Of a DNA stretch of 64,000 nucleotides, positions 40,784 through 49,770 are shown piece by piece; the stretch's first letter is position 1, and each line of letters starts with the position of its first letter. Below the pieces are notes generated by a model. That model was not told the origin of the DNA. It made no database searches and worked only from the letters and a program-made list of their open reading frames with translations. Position numbers and translations under genes: made by a program. Where the stretch lies: positions 139,484-203,483 of the forward strand of contig JAKCEW010000001.1 in assembly GCA_023539445.1 (NCBI GenBank). Reading direction: 5' to 3'. This DNA is from Candidatus Terraquivivens yellowstonensis (GTDB lineage Archaea; Thermoproteota; Nitrososphaeria_A; Caldarchaeales; Wolframiiraptoraceae).

Positions 40784-42065
40784 AGGATTTAGAAACTTTT
40801 TGCTGAAGGAACTTAAGGAATTTGCCAGAGATCCGAAAATACTCCTAGGAATAGTTATAGTTCCTCTCGTACTGTTTTCAGTTTTAGGCGGATTAATGAG
40901 TTATGCAATGCAGTCTGCAGAAGAGAGTACAATAAGATCCAACTTTGTTGTTATAAACAACGATTGCGAGAATTGGTCTTACACTTTCATAAAATTCCTT
41001 TCAAGTTCAGGATCTAAAGTCTTTGTCGAAGAAAATGTTGAGTTAAACGACGGAAAACTCATAGAACTTTTATCAAAGTACAACGTAACTCAAGCTTTGG
41101 AGATTCCAAAAGGCTTCAGTGCGAATATAACGGCACATGCAAAAAATCCTAACATAACGGCCTCCGTTAAATTTTACGTCCACATCACAACCACAAATAT
41201 TTTCGATGCTACTAGATACTTACCGATAGATGCCACAATTTCACAATTTAACAGAGCACTGGCACCCGACGTTCTTAACATTGAAAAGTCAACAATCATT
41301 AAAGGAGAGATCAAACATAACGTTGATCCTGCCACGGTGTCAGGATTGATGGTATCTCAGTCCGTTTTCATACCCATCGCTATAATAATTCTGCTCTTCT
41401 ATTCTATACAATTGGCAGCAACGTCTGTGGCGATCGAGAAAGAGGAAAAAACTTTAGAAACACTCTTGACGTTGCCGATAGACCGTCTCACGATACTGTT
41501 CGGTAAACTTGTGGGTTCTATGATAATTGCTGCGATTGGTGCGGTAACGTACATAGCCGGTTATGCATATTTTATGCAATCGTTAATCAGCAAAACTACT
41601 CCAAATTTTGTTATGGATTTGGTCTCGCTAGGTTTGGTCCCTTCCTTTTTGGGTTATGTGCTTCTAGGTGCATCGCTTTTTGTCACAATACTTTCAGCTT
41701 TAGCTTTAGCCGTTATTCTTTCAGCTTTCGCAGGTGACGTTAGGAGTGCTCAATCGCTTGTTGGTTTCATCTATCCCATCATCTTCCTCTCAACTTTTGC
41801 TTTGATGTACATAGATGCTGGCGCATTGCCCTATGCACTTAGGCTGGTTCTGTACGCGATTCCCTTTAGTCACCCAATAATAGTTTCAAAAGCAGTAATA
41901 ATGGGGGATTATGTAACACCAACCCTTAGTATATTTTATGTCTCATTCTTTACGCTAGCCCTCATGTATGTGGCCTCCCGACTTTTCGCCACAGAGAAGA
42001 TCTTGACTGCAAAACTGAAACTCAAATGGTTTACAAAATATGGCAAAACTACCGGAGAACCGTGA
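40731..42065 (+). CDS. ABC-2 type transporter permease
   Basis: KELKEFARDPKILLGIVIVPLVLF; IEKEEKTLETLLTLPIDR; multi-TM; overlaps the ATPase gene. Confidence 0.9.
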   Translation: MKVKTWRRSSPRWSSLLKGFRNFLLKELKEFARDPKILLGIVIVPLVLFSVLGGLMSYAMQSAEESTIRSNFVVINNDCENWSYTFIKFLSSSGSKVFVEENVELNDGKLIELLSKYNVTQALEIPKGFSANITAHAKNPNITASVKFYVHITTTNIFDATRYLPIDATISQFNRALAPDVLNIEKSTIIKGEIKHNVDPATVSGLMVSQSVFIPIAIIILLFYSIQLAATSVAIEKEEKTLETLLTLPIDRLTILFGKLVGSMIIAAIGAVTYIAGYAYFMQSLISKTTPNFVMDLVSLGLVPSFLGYVLLGASLFVTILSALALAVILSAFAGDVRSAQSLVGFIYPIIFLSTFALMYIDAGALPYALRLVLYAIPFSHPIIVSKAVIMGDYVTPTLSIFYVSFFTLALMYVASRLFATEKILTAKLKLKWFTKYGKTTGEP

Positions 42066-42083
42066 GAACCATGCACATTAAAG

Positions 42084-42187
42084 TGGGGCCGCTGGGATTC
42101 GAACCCAGGATTTCCAGCGCCCCAGGCTGGAGTGTTCTACCCCGCAACGACTCTGCGGAGTCATAGACCATGCTAGACCACGGCCCC
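42084..42187 (-). tRNA. tRNA-Pro(GGG) with a 28-nt non-canonical intron (about 42134..42161)
   Basis: GGGGCCG/CGGCCCC acceptor; T-arm CTGGGTTCGAATCCCAG; anticodon stem-loop CCAGC-CTGGGGC-GCTGG; extra 28 nt between the D-arm and anticodon arm. Confidence 0.92.
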
Positions 42188-42232
42188 TTAGTGGCATAGT
42201 TCTTCGCAGCTATATTTCAAATTTTTTATGAA

Positions 42233-43219
42233 CTAAAGAGCCTTAAAAACGGATTTGGGTGGTGGATCCATTGCCGCCAATATTGCTCCTATAAGGGGCG
42301 CATCATGGCCCAATGGTGTGGGAACGATATCTGGAACCCTATTAATTGCGTATCGTTCTACGAACGGCTTAAGCTTCTCCACTACCAGGTCGACATTGTT
42401 GAGGGCTACGCTACCTCCTATTGATATCACGGATGGGTCGAATACGTCCACAACGTTTGCGACACCAACTCCGTTTATTTCAGCAACAGTGTCAATGAAT
42501 GTGAGTGCGAATTCGTCACCAGCCCTCGCGTAATCAAATATATCTTTAGCTGAAACGGTATGTATTCCCTCCTTTAACTTACGAGCGAGCGTCGAATTCA
42601 CATTGTCGTATTTACTTTCCACAAGAAACTTGGCGAACTTAGGCATAGAATTTCCACCGCAATAAGCCTCCCAATGTCCCTTTTTTCCACAGCCGCATAT
42701 CATTCCCATGCTCATATCTACAACTGTATGCCCTATCTCAGCTGCGTTCCCATCCTTTCCTAAAAGGAGTCTGCCGTCGAGTATTACGCCGCCACCGATC
42801 CCAGAACTCATAGTGATGTAAACGACATCATCAACGTTCTTTCCGGCTCCAATACGTTTTTCAGCAATTGCAGCGGCATTGCAATCATTCAGAAGAATAA
42901 ATGTGGCATCGAAATAATTGCAGAGAACATCCGCTATAGGAACAACATCGTATGGCATATTAGCGGGCCTGATTATCGCTCCTTTTTTTATATCTAAAGG
43001 GCCTATGGCCGCAATAGATACTTTAGATATTAAGCGCCTACCTCCATGTTTAGCAGATAATGCGTCGCAAAGCTCAAGCACCTTCATAGGAACTGCCTTG
43101 GCGTCGGGAGCTTTTGGAACAGGCGTACTTGCCTTTTCGAGTATGTGACCCTGCGAGTCAGCAATAGCTACTCGTATAAATGTACCGCCGATGTCCGCAG
43201 CCAAGATAAGTTCTTCCAT
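42233..43219 (-). CDS. ROK family sugar kinase (glucokinase-like)
   Basis: ILAADIGGTFIRVAIAD; GIGGGVILDGRLLLGKDGNAAEIGHTVVD; CGCGKKGHWEAYCGG. Confidence 0.93.
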   Translation of the reverse strand: MEELILAADIGGTFIRVAIADSQGHILEKASTPVPKAPDAKAVPMKVLELCDALSAKHGGRRLISKVSIAAIGPLDIKKGAIIRPANMPYDVVPIADVLCNYFDATFILLNDCNAAAIAEKRIGAGKNVDDVVYITMSSGIGGGVILDGRLLLGKDGNAAEIGHTVVDMSMGMICGCGKKGHWEAYCGGNSMPKFAKFLVESKYDNVNSTLARKLKEGIHTVSAKDIFDYARAGDEFALTFIDTVAEINGVGVANVVDVFDPSVISIGGSVALNNVDLVVEKLKPFVERYAINRVPDIVPTPLGHDAPLIGAILAAMDPPPKSVFKAL

Positions 43220-43220
43220 C

Positions 43221-43949
43221 TTAAACCCGTCTCCTATCTCTCAAAAGCTGTTGTAGGATGGGTATTTCCTTTACTTTTTCGGCAGACAAATCCTCCCAGT
43301 ATATGCCGCTAGGTTTTGCCTTACGTGGCTTAACTTCATAGAAACTGTTCCTAGTTACTATATAGTCAACTGGTACGTCGTAACGATCGTGCGGTACATA
43401 TTCAACGATTTGGAGTTCATGTACTGTCGTTGCAACGGGAACGCTATCATTAACTTTCCCGAGCTCCCTCAATATAGCATATTCTATTTCACCGTAACCC
43501 TCGCCTTTACCAAGCCTCCAGCCCTCTCGGGATACGGCTACAGAACCTAGAACGATTAGGTCTATGCTGGGGGCCTCAGATGGTGAGATTGATTTACCAA
43601 ACTTAAAGCTACCCTTTATAGTGGCAGCCTCATCTACACTATTGCTAGGTATCTTTCTAGGGTCTAATAACAGAAAACCGGAACTTAACCTCGGAGTTGG
43701 CATCAGAAGCACCTTTCCGTCCCTTAATGCCGCACGTCTGACCTCAAGCTGAGGTGAATCTGGATTTACCTTTACAACCTCGGCTTTTCTGTATATGGGC
43801 GCACGACATAACATATGCGCAGCTTCCTCGGCACCCACAAAGTTTGGTATTCTTCCAAATATGGGCTTTGGAAATCTTGCTACGCCTCTTTCTTCAAGCA
43901 ATCTCCATACAGTTTTTCTTATTTCGTCTTTTGATACGCTTGTGCACAT
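43221..43949 (-). CDS. 5-formyltetrahydrofolate cyclo-ligase family protein
   Basis: IRKTVWRLLEERGVARFPKPIFGRIPNFVGAEEAA; GWRLGKGEGYGEIEYAIL; ATTVHELQIVE. Confidence 0.88.
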   Translation of the reverse strand: MCTSVSKDEIRKTVWRLLEERGVARFPKPIFGRIPNFVGAEEAAHMLCRAPIYRKAEVVKVNPDSPQLEVRRAALRDGKVLLMPTPRLSSGFLLLDPRKIPSNSVDEAATIKGSFKFGKSISPSEAPSIDLIVLGSVAVSREGWRLGKGEGYGEIEYAILRELGKVNDSVPVATTVHELQIVEYVPHDRYDVPVDYIVTRNSFYEVKPRKAKPSGIYWEDLSAEKVKEIPILQQLLRDRRRV

Positions 43950-44031
43950 TTAGCATTACTCAACCCGTTCTTCAGATATTACATCCTATTTATACATCGC
44001 CTGACGTTAAGCAGTCGTAAATTATCGGACT

Positions 44032-44397
44032 CTATTCCAACTTTATCGTCTTTAAGTTTTCGCGCTTAGGTATGACACATATGAACTCAGCGTCTTCAGG
44101 TCCGGGATTCGAGTACCAATGTGGTACGTTCGGTGGTATGAATATGACGTCGCCAGGTTTAACATTATATGTCATATCACCTATACCCACCAAATAGTTC
44201 CCTTTCAAGACGTATTGCTCATGCTCTACGTCTGGATGCATGTGTTTTAATATCCTCCCCCCAGCCTTTATCACAAACTTTCTCATCTCAAAGTTTTCAG
44301 CACCATCACGTCTACTTATCAACCACTTCATCTCAGTCCTCACAGCATCGGGAACACTTTCCCATTTTATACTATCGCTACTTTTGACAGACATCAT
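44032..44397 (-). CDS. Cupin-domain protein
   Basis: GGRILKHMHPDVEHEQYVLKGNYLVGIGDMTYNVKPGDVIFIPPNVPHWYSNPGPEDAEFICV. Confidence 0.92.
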   Translation of the reverse strand: MMSVKSSDSIKWESVPDAVRTEMKWLISRRDGAENFEMRKFVIKAGGRILKHMHPDVEHEQYVLKGNYLVGIGDMTYNVKPGDVIFIPPNVPHWYSNPGPEDAEFICVIPKRENLKTIKLE

Positions 44398-44432
44398 TGA
44401 TGTTTTGCAATAATGCGGCTAATAAATGTTAT

Positions 44433-45149
44433 TCATAGCCCGAGACTCCTCATTAGATTGTTAAAGTTTTCGTCTGAAATATGCTGCTTGTATTTTTTCA
44501 CGAGATCAACATCTTGCGTCTTTATTCCTAAGATTTGTCTAATGGATGATGCGATTTTACCATACATTATATAGCTGAAAAATGACGTAACATTCGACAC
44601 CCTCCTAGTGATGCTGGCGTTGCTGAAATCTATAATGACGGGCTTAAGCTCCTCATTAATTATCACGTGCTTGGATGCATCAGAAAGCTCACCATGGTCT
44701 AGACCAATGCGGTCGAGTTTGTAACAATCTTCAAAACATGACCTAAGGACCTTCCTCAACTTTTCAGAAGATTCGACGTCCAAAGAAGAAACCCAAGAGC
44801 TTATATCAGAACCATGAATATACTCCATAATTATGAAATCTTTCGTGTAAGAAAAAATACGGGGTCCAACGTTAACGTTATTGGCAATCTTAAGCATTTT
44901 CGCCTCAAATTCCATAGATTCAACGGGTGAATCGCTTCTCCGCATTTTTATAGCGACCAGCCTACCTTCCGATGTGCCAACTAGGACTATACTCCTGAAA
45001 CCCTTTCCAGCAAGCAGTAGTCCGTTTTCAGTCACCATTAACGAGTCTATACCCAAAGACTCTAACATTTTGACCCTTTTCATACCTTCTTCCAAATTAC
45101 ACGAAGGATAATGCAAAATAGATATAAAATGCGTATGTTCTCTGAGCAA
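44433..45149 (-). CDS. Predicted Ser/Thr protein kinase (archaeal COG2112-like)
   Basis: GLDHGELSDASKHVIINEELKPVIIDFSNASITRR. Confidence 0.78.
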   Translation of the reverse strand: MLREHTHFISILHYPSCNLEEGMKRVKMLESLGIDSLMVTENGLLLAGKGFRSIVLVGTSEGRLVAIKMRRSDSPVESMEFEAKMLKIANNVNVGPRIFSYTKDFIIMEYIHGSDISSWVSSLDVESSEKLRKVLRSCFEDCYKLDRIGLDHGELSDASKHVIINEELKPVIIDFSNASITRRVSNVTSFFSYIMYGKIASSIRQILGIKTQDVDLVKKYKQHISDENFNNLMRSLGL

Positions 45150-45160
45150 TTGTTCTAGAG

Positions 45161-46582
45161 TTATTGGTCGTGCTTGGTTAAGAATGATGGCCTCGCCTCC
45201 AAGAACTCAAAAAGAAACTTACGGAAACTAATATTTTTTGAAGCAAGTCTAGCAAGTTCATCATTGGATTTGCATATTTTAGCGTGCTTAACGGCCTCCA
45301 TAAGTCCGGCCGAAACACTTACGTCACCTCTTGCTAACCTCATCCTAATTATATCTTTTACTGAAGTCTTGGCTCTTGATTTAAGCACGTAAAGTCTTAA
45401 ACCGCTAATCCACGGACCAGCAACAGTATCTTGTGCCGTAGAGTGCTTTTTGACGAACTCCAATGCGTTAGCCAGATACGTTGGTGGACCATGGTGGACG
45501 TAACAGGTGGGTAAATTTAATTCCTGAAGTTCAAAAAGCATGATACACATATTGCCCTCGGACCATGCATCGTACCTGAACGTCTTAAAACCTTCATATT
45601 CTAAAGCCCTACAAATTCCCTTTAATGTATGTTTTATCTCACCCCAAAGAACGTCTGGTGGTTTCTGCTGAACTTTCAATCTCAGTCCTAATATGCATCT
45701 ACCCCTTAGCGCCCTTCTTATTTCTGTCATCATTATGCGCCCATTGGTGCGCTCGGGAATGTAAAAAAACTTCTCACTCGGCGAATCAAGAAACAATTTT
45801 GATGCAAGGATGAATTCCGATAACTTCGTATCGGTTATGGCAGCGGCAACGTTCCTTTTTTTGTCAACAGGGTCGATAACTAAGATGTGCGGTCTACCAA
45901 AAGCCTCTAAAGCCTCCCTCTTATCTGTATAATGTCCCTCGATGTCTACATATATAGGAGGTCTCCAATTTGAAGCGGCTTTTAGGGCATTATAGAAATT
46001 ACCATAATTTATCGTGAGGAGTTCTGCGAGGTAGCCGCTGAAACCACCAATCCTTATCTCTGCTCCATAGACGCCGCAACCAAGCATGAAAGATTTCATC
46101 AATCTAATCTCGTCAGCAAGCGCTTCAGTAAGCTTCGATTTGATGTACTCAGTATGATAAGGTGTTCTATCAACAGCACTCAGCCACATGCCGCACTCAA
46201 CTTTGTAGCATGCGACGATGTTAACTCTCACACCGCTGATTATGCCCTCTACGTAAGGATGCTCGGCATATCTGACCTCCGTTTTTCCACCAAACTTCTT
46301 AATAACACCATTACCTATCTCTAGGATTGTCTTCTCCAAACTGTCCTTATCCACATCTTTTGAGAATTGAACAAACACGTCTATCTCTTCCCTACCTCTT
46401 ATCCATGTGCCCTTAGCCACCGAACCTTCGAGTCTGGCGTCAAGTATTCCTTCATAATTATTTGACAAGTCCCTCACAGTTTTCAGTAACTCATTAGCTA
46501 GCCGCATAAGCCTCTCTGATTCTATGAGTGAAGGTCTTATCTTCTGCAAAACTTCTGCCGTAACCTCTTCTACACTCTTCAA
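45161..46582 (-). CDS. cca: Archaeal CCA-adding tRNA nucleotidyltransferase
   Basis: LDARLEGSVAKGTWIRGREEIDVFVQFSKD; YAEHPYVEGIISGVRVNIVACYKVE; MKSFMLGCGVYGAEIRIGGFSGYLAELL. Confidence 0.95.
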   Translation of the reverse strand: MKSVEEVTAEVLQKIRPSLIESERLMRLANELLKTVRDLSNNYEGILDARLEGSVAKGTWIRGREEIDVFVQFSKDVDKDSLEKTILEIGNGVIKKFGGKTEVRYAEHPYVEGIISGVRVNIVACYKVECGMWLSAVDRTPYHTEYIKSKLTEALADEIRLMKSFMLGCGVYGAEIRIGGFSGYLAELLTINYGNFYNALKAASNWRPPIYVDIEGHYTDKREALEAFGRPHILVIDPVDKKRNVAAAITDTKLSEFILASKLFLDSPSEKFFYIPERTNGRIMMTEIRRALRGRCILGLRLKVQQKPPDVLWGEIKHTLKGICRALEYEGFKTFRYDAWSEGNMCIMLFELQELNLPTCYVHHGPPTYLANALEFVKKHSTAQDTVAGPWISGLRLYVLKSRAKTSVKDIIRMRLARGDVSVSAGLMEAVKHAKICKSNDELARLASKNISFRKFLFEFLEARPSFLTKHDQ

Positions 46583-46585
46583 ACA

Positions 46586-47158
46586 TTATTCACCCTCAAC
46601 TACCAAGAGATTGCTGTAGATGGGACCTTTCGACGTCAAGACACTTCTTTTAAGGAAGAGTCTATCTATAGATTGTACCCCGAAATCTAGATATGCTAAG
46701 TCTTTGATGAACGATAGAAGCCTTGCCTTGTCCTTTACAGATCTGACCCTACCTATCGTAAGATGCGGCGTAAATTCTCTCTCCTCGGGTCTGAAACCTA
46801 TTGGTTCCAATAACTTCACGAGTTGTGAGTGTATTGACCTTAGTGTATCGGCGGGGTCTTCCACGCCTACCCATATTACGTTAATTCTTCCGCCTCCTGG
46901 AAAGTATCCCAAGCCCTTCAACTTTATGCTAGACCTACTAAATTTTACTTTCTTTACTGCCTCCATAACCTGTCGAAGCTTTTGTTCCGTTATCTCTCCT
47001 AAGAACCAAAGCGTTAAATGAAGGTTGTGTGGTTCAACGAACTTAATGTCAGCGCCAACCGTCTCCATTTTAGATTGGACATCCAGTATCTTTTCAACGA
47101 TTGTAGTATCGTTTACCTCGACGGCTATGAAGCATCTAATCAAGTCCTGCGGATTCAT
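46586..47158 (-). CDS. thpR: RNA 2',3'-cyclic phosphodiesterase (2'-5' RNA ligase family)
   Basis: HNLHLTLWFLGEI and FTPHLTIGRVRS (two HxTx motifs). Confidence 0.95.
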   Translation of the reverse strand: MNPQDLIRCFIAVEVNDTTIVEKILDVQSKMETVGADIKFVEPHNLHLTLWFLGEITEQKLRQVMEAVKKVKFSRSSIKLKGLGYFPGGGRINVIWVGVEDPADTLRSIHSQLVKLLEPIGFRPEEREFTPHLTIGRVRSVKDKARLLSFIKDLAYLDFGVQSIDRLFLKRSVLTSKGPIYSNLLVVEGE

Positions 47159-47168
47159 TATGCATACC

Positions 47169-47846
47169 TCACGACATACTCTGACGTAACTCTACTAATT
47201 TATCCGCTAGTAATATAGCGTTCTCCTTAAGCTTATTTTCCGTGTTATTAACCCAAATAGCCTTTATGGATCCCCTTTCTATCAATAACCTGTAGAGCTC
47301 CCTTACTTCTTCCTGTAAGCGTGAATCAAGCTCATAGGATAAGTCGGCTGAATGCGCCTTGCTAGATTTTGATATGGCACGTCTTAACCTCACCTCTTCC
47401 TCCACATCAACAATTATGTATATATCTGGTCTAACAAATATGTCCTGACCTAAATTCTCAAACAATTTGAGAAGTTTTTCAACATCTTCAAAATTTGCTG
47501 CCTTTCCATGCTTGGTTTTTAGGATCGCAATTCCATAAACTATCGAGCATAGGTAATATCTATCTATAAACTCGAAATGTGGCCTAAAATTATCTATCTG
47601 CATTCTTATGAGCTTAGAATCGTCAGCTGTGTTGGCGGCAAAGAGAAGCATCCTAGTAAACCCATCAACCCCTTGCGTGTTTCCATACTCTAAAGCAAAC
47701 CTGCCCGTCTGAGTATCTCCTGGTGTCTTATAAGTCTCGACACGGTAACCTTTTTTTGATAACAAATCCTTCACGGCACACATCAAGCTCGTCTTTCCAG
47801 AGCCGTCAGTCCCTTCCCAAACCACGATTAAGGTTTCTTTAGACAA
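47169..47846 (-). CDS. Thymidylate kinase-like protein
   Basis: VVWEGTDGSGKTSLMCAVKDLL; FIDRYYLCSIVYG. Confidence 0.85.
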   Translation of the reverse strand: MSKETLIVVWEGTDGSGKTSLMCAVKDLLSKKGYRVETYKTPGDTQTGRFALEYGNTQGVDGFTRMLLFAANTADDSKLIRMQIDNFRPHFEFIDRYYLCSIVYGIAILKTKHGKAANFEDVEKLLKLFENLGQDIFVRPDIYIIVDVEEEVRLRRAISKSSKAHSADLSYELDSRLQEEVRELYRLLIERGSIKAIWVNNTENKLKENAILLADKLVELRQSMS

Positions 47847-47981
47847 ACGCCATTCACCATTTAAACGAGGCCTTTCTCCGAATCCTCATACACTCTATAT
47901 AAGCTTACTTAGCAAAAGAGGTTTAGCAACTCAGAAACATTTATCGAGAACCACCTTTTAAGACATCACGGGTGACGGACA

Positions 47982-48173
47982 ATGTCCGAGCAACGTATAT
48001 TATATGAGTGTGTCTGGTGTAGGAGGGTATTCGAGAAGGACAAGTTATCGAAGGTCTCTGAGACGAGATGCCCATACTGCGGCTTTAATGTCATCAAAAA
48101 ATCGAAGGCTGGAAGGACGAAGCTTATAGAAACATCAAAGATAGATACAGAGAGCAAAGGTCTCATCAGCTAG
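47982..48173 (+). CDS. rpoP: DNA-directed RNA polymerase subunit P (Rpo12)
   Basis: YECVWCRRVFEKDKLSKVSETRCPYCGFNVIKKSKAGRTKLIETS. Confidence 0.85.
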   Translation: MSEQRILYECVWCRRVFEKDKLSKVSETRCPYCGFNVIKKSKAGRTKLIETSKIDTESKGLIS

Positions 48174-48853
48174 CTAATGAGGGGATAAACTTCTTCGAAT
48201 ATGCATTGTACGAAATCCTCCTCCGGCATCTTGGTAAATGATGTAACAACGCAGTTTCGTGTCAATCCCATTACTGCGCTGTTCCTTCTGCTTGTAAAAA
48301 CTATGTACCATATCTTCCCGTGTGCTAGGTATTCTTCATATAAGGGCGAATTCTTGAGTGCATCACCATAAAGCGCAAGCTTGTTCACGGAAGGTATGTC
48401 AATGTTGTCAAAGTATATGACTTTTGTTCCCTCTGGATTTCTTTCGTGAAACTCTTGAAGTGTTTCAGGCTTAATGTTCGCCTCAACTATTGCCTTATAA
48501 GATAAGAATAGTAGTTGGCTAAGCATGGATGCTATTGCATTAGCAAAATGCTTCTCTTGAACTACCGTAAGTAGCAATTTATCCTTAAGCTTGCTGAATA
48601 TTATTCTAGCATCTACAGTCTTAAGTACGGGTCTAAGTTTACCACGCTGGTTGACATAGATTAGCTTATCCCTGCTTATTATGCCTGATAAATGTTCACC
48701 CTCGATTTTGAGGTCTCTCACTTCCACTAACAACTCGAATTCTTCTTCACCCTCCTTCTGAATTTCAACGGACCTATAATCCCTTAATTTATCCGCTAAT
48801 TCCTCTAACGATGTGTCGACTTTAATCCTGAATATCTTGGCAGCTAGCGGCAT
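48170..48853 (-). CDS. Conserved hypothetical protein, 227 aa
   Basis: Long clean ORF; no domain recognised. Confidence 0.55.
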   Translation of the reverse strand: MPLAAKIFRIKVDTSLEELADKLRDYRSVEIQKEGEEEFELLVEVRDLKIEGEHLSGIISRDKLIYVNQRGKLRPVLKTVDARIIFSKLKDKLLLTVVQEKHFANAIASMLSQLLFLSYKAIVEANIKPETLQEFHERNPEGTKVIYFDNIDIPSVNKLALYGDALKNSPLYEEYLAHGKIWYIVFTSRRNSAVMGLTRNCVVTSFTKMPEEDFVQCIFEEVYPLIS

Positions 48854-48908
48854 CCCAAACAGCCGAGAACTTTAAGAATCCATAGCCTATTTTACCTTTT
48901 AATTGTTG

Positions 48909-48924
48909 ATAAACACGTGTTTAT
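48909..48924. promoter_or_regulatory. Perfect 16-bp palindrome ATAAACACGTGTTTAT, candidate operator
   Basis: Direct reading; 56 nt upstream of the 48853(-) start. Confidence 0.4.
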
Positions 48925-49007
48925 ATTAACAACTTACCCAACAAGACTATCTGCGTCCTTGGCTTTTTGTGTAAGTAAAAGAGACCTCCAGAAATTAATA
49001 GGTAAGC

Positions 49008-49274
49008 CTAAGGGGTGGTATACTCTACCAGTTTAGCCTCCTTAAGCTTACCGATTAATTCTGAGAGTGCCTCCTTTACTTCCCCTGTATCCCTGTTCAC
49101 TGCCTCTGCAATCTCTTTGGTAAGCTCATCGAATGTCTTACCATCGCATACGTTCCAAATGTATACGACAATTTCGCTCGCGATATAGGCTTCATTGTCT
49201 TCGTTAACTAGTAGCAGTTTTCCCTCTTCATCCCTTAATGCTGTACCCTTACGGGTTATCCTGATACTTTCCAT
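49008..49274 (-). CDS. PqqD-like (RiPP recognition element-type) small protein
   Basis: KLLLVNEDNEAYIASEIVVYIWNVCDGKTFDELTKEIAEAVNRDTGEVKEALSELIGKLKEAKLVE. Confidence 0.72.
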   Translation of the reverse strand: MESIRITRKGTALRDEEGKLLLVNEDNEAYIASEIVVYIWNVCDGKTFDELTKEIAEAVNRDTGEVKEALSELIGKLKEAKLVEYTTP

Positions 49275-49696
49275 GAACTTTCTATAAAGTCATACTATTT
49301 AAAGCATTCCTTCGGACTAATTCTGCAGAACATACCATGCGTATGACTCCTTCAAACGATTTTTCCTAAAAATAATAGGCATACAACCGTGATGATTTTT
49401 CAATTCCGTGAAATTTATGTTGAAAATTCTGAAGGCAGCTTGTCGTACTGCCTAATCAGTATAACTTTCGCCGATTCTGTAGCCTAAAAGATACCCAGCG
49501 TTACCGTAGGAAGGAAAAGCGCATTCAAAGCCAATACGTTCTTTTTGACCTGTATTTAAGAAATGTTTCGGTAACATGGCTAAGTCGTACAAGTAAGTTG
49601 ACGACCGCCGCATGCCCCATGTTAGGGTAACGCGAAGGCATGGTATTTATGTGTCTAATTGACGAAAAATTGATTTTTTAATTTTTAAAAAACCGG

Positions 49697-49715
49697 CAAA
49701 ATGATGTGCATTTTG
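49697..49715. promoter_or_regulatory. Inverted repeat CAAAATG-ATGTG-CATTTTG, candidate operator upstream of asparagine synthetase-like gene
   Basis: Perfect 7-5-7 dyad, 56 nt upstream of ATG at 49771. Confidence 0.4.
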
Positions 49716-49770
49716 TATAAATGCTTAATAATAAGTCATTTTATTGACACAATAACAAAGGTGTAACCTG

